A DNA stretch of 6,828 nucleotides from JBMYQA01 sp049600855. Lineage in GTDB: Bacteria; Bacteroidota; Bacteroidia; Cytophagales; Flammeovirgaceae. Below the pieces are notes generated by a model. That model worked only from the letters and a program-made list of their open reading frames with translations. It ran no database searches and had not been told where the DNA came from. Location of the stretch: the NCBI GenBank assembly GCA_049600855.1, contig JBMYQA010000310.1:1-6828 (forward strand), in the 5' to 3' direction. Both the position numbers and the translations under genes were made by a program. Position 1 is the stretch's first letter. Every line of letters begins with the position of its first letter. Below, in pieces: positions 5,848 to 6,828 of this stretch.

Positions 5848-6751
5848 CTTCAATAAGATCAATAAGTGTAGAAATAGGCACGCCGCGAACTGGACGAGAA
5901 ACATTGGTCATTGGAATATCCGTAAGCTGAGAAAGCAGCTTAAAGTTATCAGCTTGCTTTTGCAAACCTTCTAATTGCCTCCTTCTAAAAGTATGCACAT
6001 TCAAAATCGTAAGGCGTTCAAGCTTACTAGTAATGGGCCTGGTTTTAATCTCTTTCAGATTATAAGCACCTAAATTAATAATTTGTTTAATCGGTAAAGC
6101 CTGATGATCGAAGGTATCGTGAAAATAGTTACCAAACTTGGCAATTTCGGCTCGCACACGATTCTTCGTGTGGTATCGACTGTCATTGAGTTCTTGGATA
6201 GTATCTTCCCAAATTCTAGACATCGGATAAGAAGCTTGCGCGTATACTTTTCCATCCCTAATGTTTTCTGGTCGCACCACACAAATGTCATCACAAAATA
6301 AGGGGTAGCCTCGCTGATTTAAAAATAGAGAAGTAGTCGATTTCCCTGAACCAGAAATCCCACAAAATAGCACCAAGCCCTCTTGATGTTTAATGGCAGA
6401 AGCATGAAGGGGAAGTATATTCTTAAAATGCAATGCTGCTGACATCATGGAACTCAAGCAAAATGTCCGAATGCTATTCCAATCGGGCTGGGCCTGAAAG
6501 GGTTCAATGATTAAGGTATGACCTCCAATTAAATGAAAGCGAACAATATCGATGATATGAAGTAGAAACTCTTCTGGAGTAGCCCAATTATACACCTGCT
6601 CCAATACTTGAGTTCCAGCTAATAACTCGGGGGTTTTCCCGACTTTGATTGTCAAATCAACCACTTGATCAGCATCGGCTTCAATAGGAACAAACTCTGG
6701 GAATTCAATTTCGGATGCTATTATTAAACTAAAACCTTTGTATAAATACAT
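5813..6751 (-). CDS. HprK-like serine kinase family protein (lasso-associated type)
   Basis: This 312-residue protein has an N-terminal region of about 110 residues typical of HprK-like proteins in RiPP clusters. An L-P-L-H-A-S-A-I strand (113-120) precedes the Walker A loop G-I-S-G-S-G-K-S-T (131-139), and L-F-C-D-D (151-155) serves as the Walker B-like acidic motif. The C-terminal part is helical and basic. Related kinases phosphorylate a Ser on lasso precursors, as described for the C-terminal Ser of paeninodin. Here the proposed core has no C-terminal Ser; Ser2, Ser9 and the Thr residues are possible acceptors, and the true target is unknown. It overlaps the following sulfotransferase by 35 bases, which indicates one minus-strand transcript. 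The ATG is the first in frame, 16 bases after a strong AGGAGG. Confidence 0.82.
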   Translation of the reverse strand: MYLYKGFSLIIASEIEFPEFVPIEADADQVVDLTIKVGKTPELLAGTQVLEQVYNWATPEEFLLHIIDIVRFHLIGGHTLIIEPFQAQPDWNSIRTFCLSSMMSAALHFKNILPLHASAIKHQEGLVLFCGISGSGKSTTSLFLNQRGYPLFCDDICVVRPENIRDGKVYAQASYPMSRIWEDTIQELNDSRYHTKNRVRAEIAKFGNYFHDTFDHQALPIKQIINLGAYNLKEIKTRPITSKLERLTILNVHTFRRRQLEGLQKQADNFKLLSQLTDIPMTNVSRPVRGVPISTLIDLIEDEFLKPNAIQA

Positions 6752-6767
6752 ACTGTAAATATCTTTA

Positions 6768-6773
6768 CCTCCT
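6768..6773 (-). promoter_or_regulatory. Shine-Dalgarno-like AGGAGG with long spacing before the kinase gene
   Basis: On the minus strand AGGAGG precedes the kinase ATG by 16 bases, longer than the usual 5-10. No in-frame ATG, GTG or TTG lies nearer to it; only an ATT does. It is the only perfect Shine-Dalgarno-like stretch I noticed before a gene in the window. Either the spacing limits its use, or the real start is a rare codon or the motif is fortuitous. Confidence 0.35.
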
Positions 6774-6776
6774 TTT

Positions 6777-6828
6777 CTAGCCAGACTCTGGCCGCTCTAA
6801 TCGAATTGCAATGTTAATAAAAAATAAG
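6777..6828 (-). CDS. Possible 3' end of the gene preceding the kinase (partial)
   Basis: On the minus strand one frame is open from the right edge of the window to a TAG at 6779-6777, giving a C-terminal stretch ending I-N-I-A-I-R-L-E-R-P-E-S-G. The other two minus frames have stops. The stop lies 25 bases before the kinase ATG, the spacing expected for an operon partner. Seventeen codons are too few to name a family. In a lasso locus the missing B2 peptidase would be one candidate, but nothing visible shows that. Confidence 0.35.
   Translation of the reverse strand, partial: LFFINIAIRLERPESG

Noticed and set aside
5848..5904. N-terminal extension of the second sulfotransferase with a hydrophobic stretch, read as a membrane anchor
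   Set aside because: The extension lies wholly within the kinase coding region in another frame. The family normally begins shortly before the P-K-S-G-N-T loop, so the ATG at 5847 is preferred.
6780..6792. Dyad GCCAGACTCTGGC near the right edge
   Set aside because: It falls in the probable C-terminal codons of the upstream minus-strand gene, has at most a 5-bp stem with a 3-base loop and no T tract, so no terminator or operator call is made.

Overview
The window reads as part of a ribosomal-peptide (RiPP) biosynthetic locus of the lasso-peptide type, from an AT-rich member of the Bacteroidota (Flavobacteriia or a relative). The phylum call rests on a TAnnTTTG-type promoter element in front of the first gene, the near absence of Shine-Dalgarno sequences on the plus-strand genes, and AT-rich codon use. 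No species can be named from the sequence alone.

Layout. A possible C-terminal remnant of an upstream gene (1-90) and a terminator-like hairpin (100-140) lie before a promoter (140-147). The promoter drives a tightly packed plus-strand operon (178-4976). Its genes are a PqqD/RRE-type leader-binding protein (178-459), an asparagine-synthetase-like macrolactam cyclase (464-2449), two tandem aspartyl/asparaginyl beta-hydroxylase-like proteins (2509-3075 and 3075-3638), a PAPS-dependent sulfotransferase (3635-4279), a 44-codon ORF that I read as the peptide precursor (4261-4395), and a prolyl-4-hydroxylase-type 2-oxoglutarate/Fe(II) dioxygenase (4395-4976). Four of the junctions overlap by 1 to 19 bases. 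A convergent minus-strand operon ends one base away: an HprK-like kinase (6751 to 5813) followed by a second, different sulfotransferase (5847 to 4978). A further minus-strand frame that runs off the right edge may be the gene before the kinase.

How the genes work together (inference). The RRE protein would bind the W-x-x-P leader motif of the 44-residue peptide. The AsnB-like protein would adenylate a Glu side chain and close it on the N-terminal Gly of the core. The best core reading is Gly26 to Pro44, with an 8-residue Gly1-Glu8 ring and an 11-residue tail ending Asp-Tyr-Gln-Pro. The remaining six enzymes (three 2OG/Fe(II) hydroxylases, two sulfotransferases, one kinase) would decorate it. 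This would be an unusually heavy set of tailoring enzymes for a lasso peptide. The lasso leader peptidase (B2, transglutaminase-like) and an exporter are not seen in the window. The usual Thr at the penultimate leader position is also missing, so the lasso assignment is well supported by the enzymes but unproven for the product.
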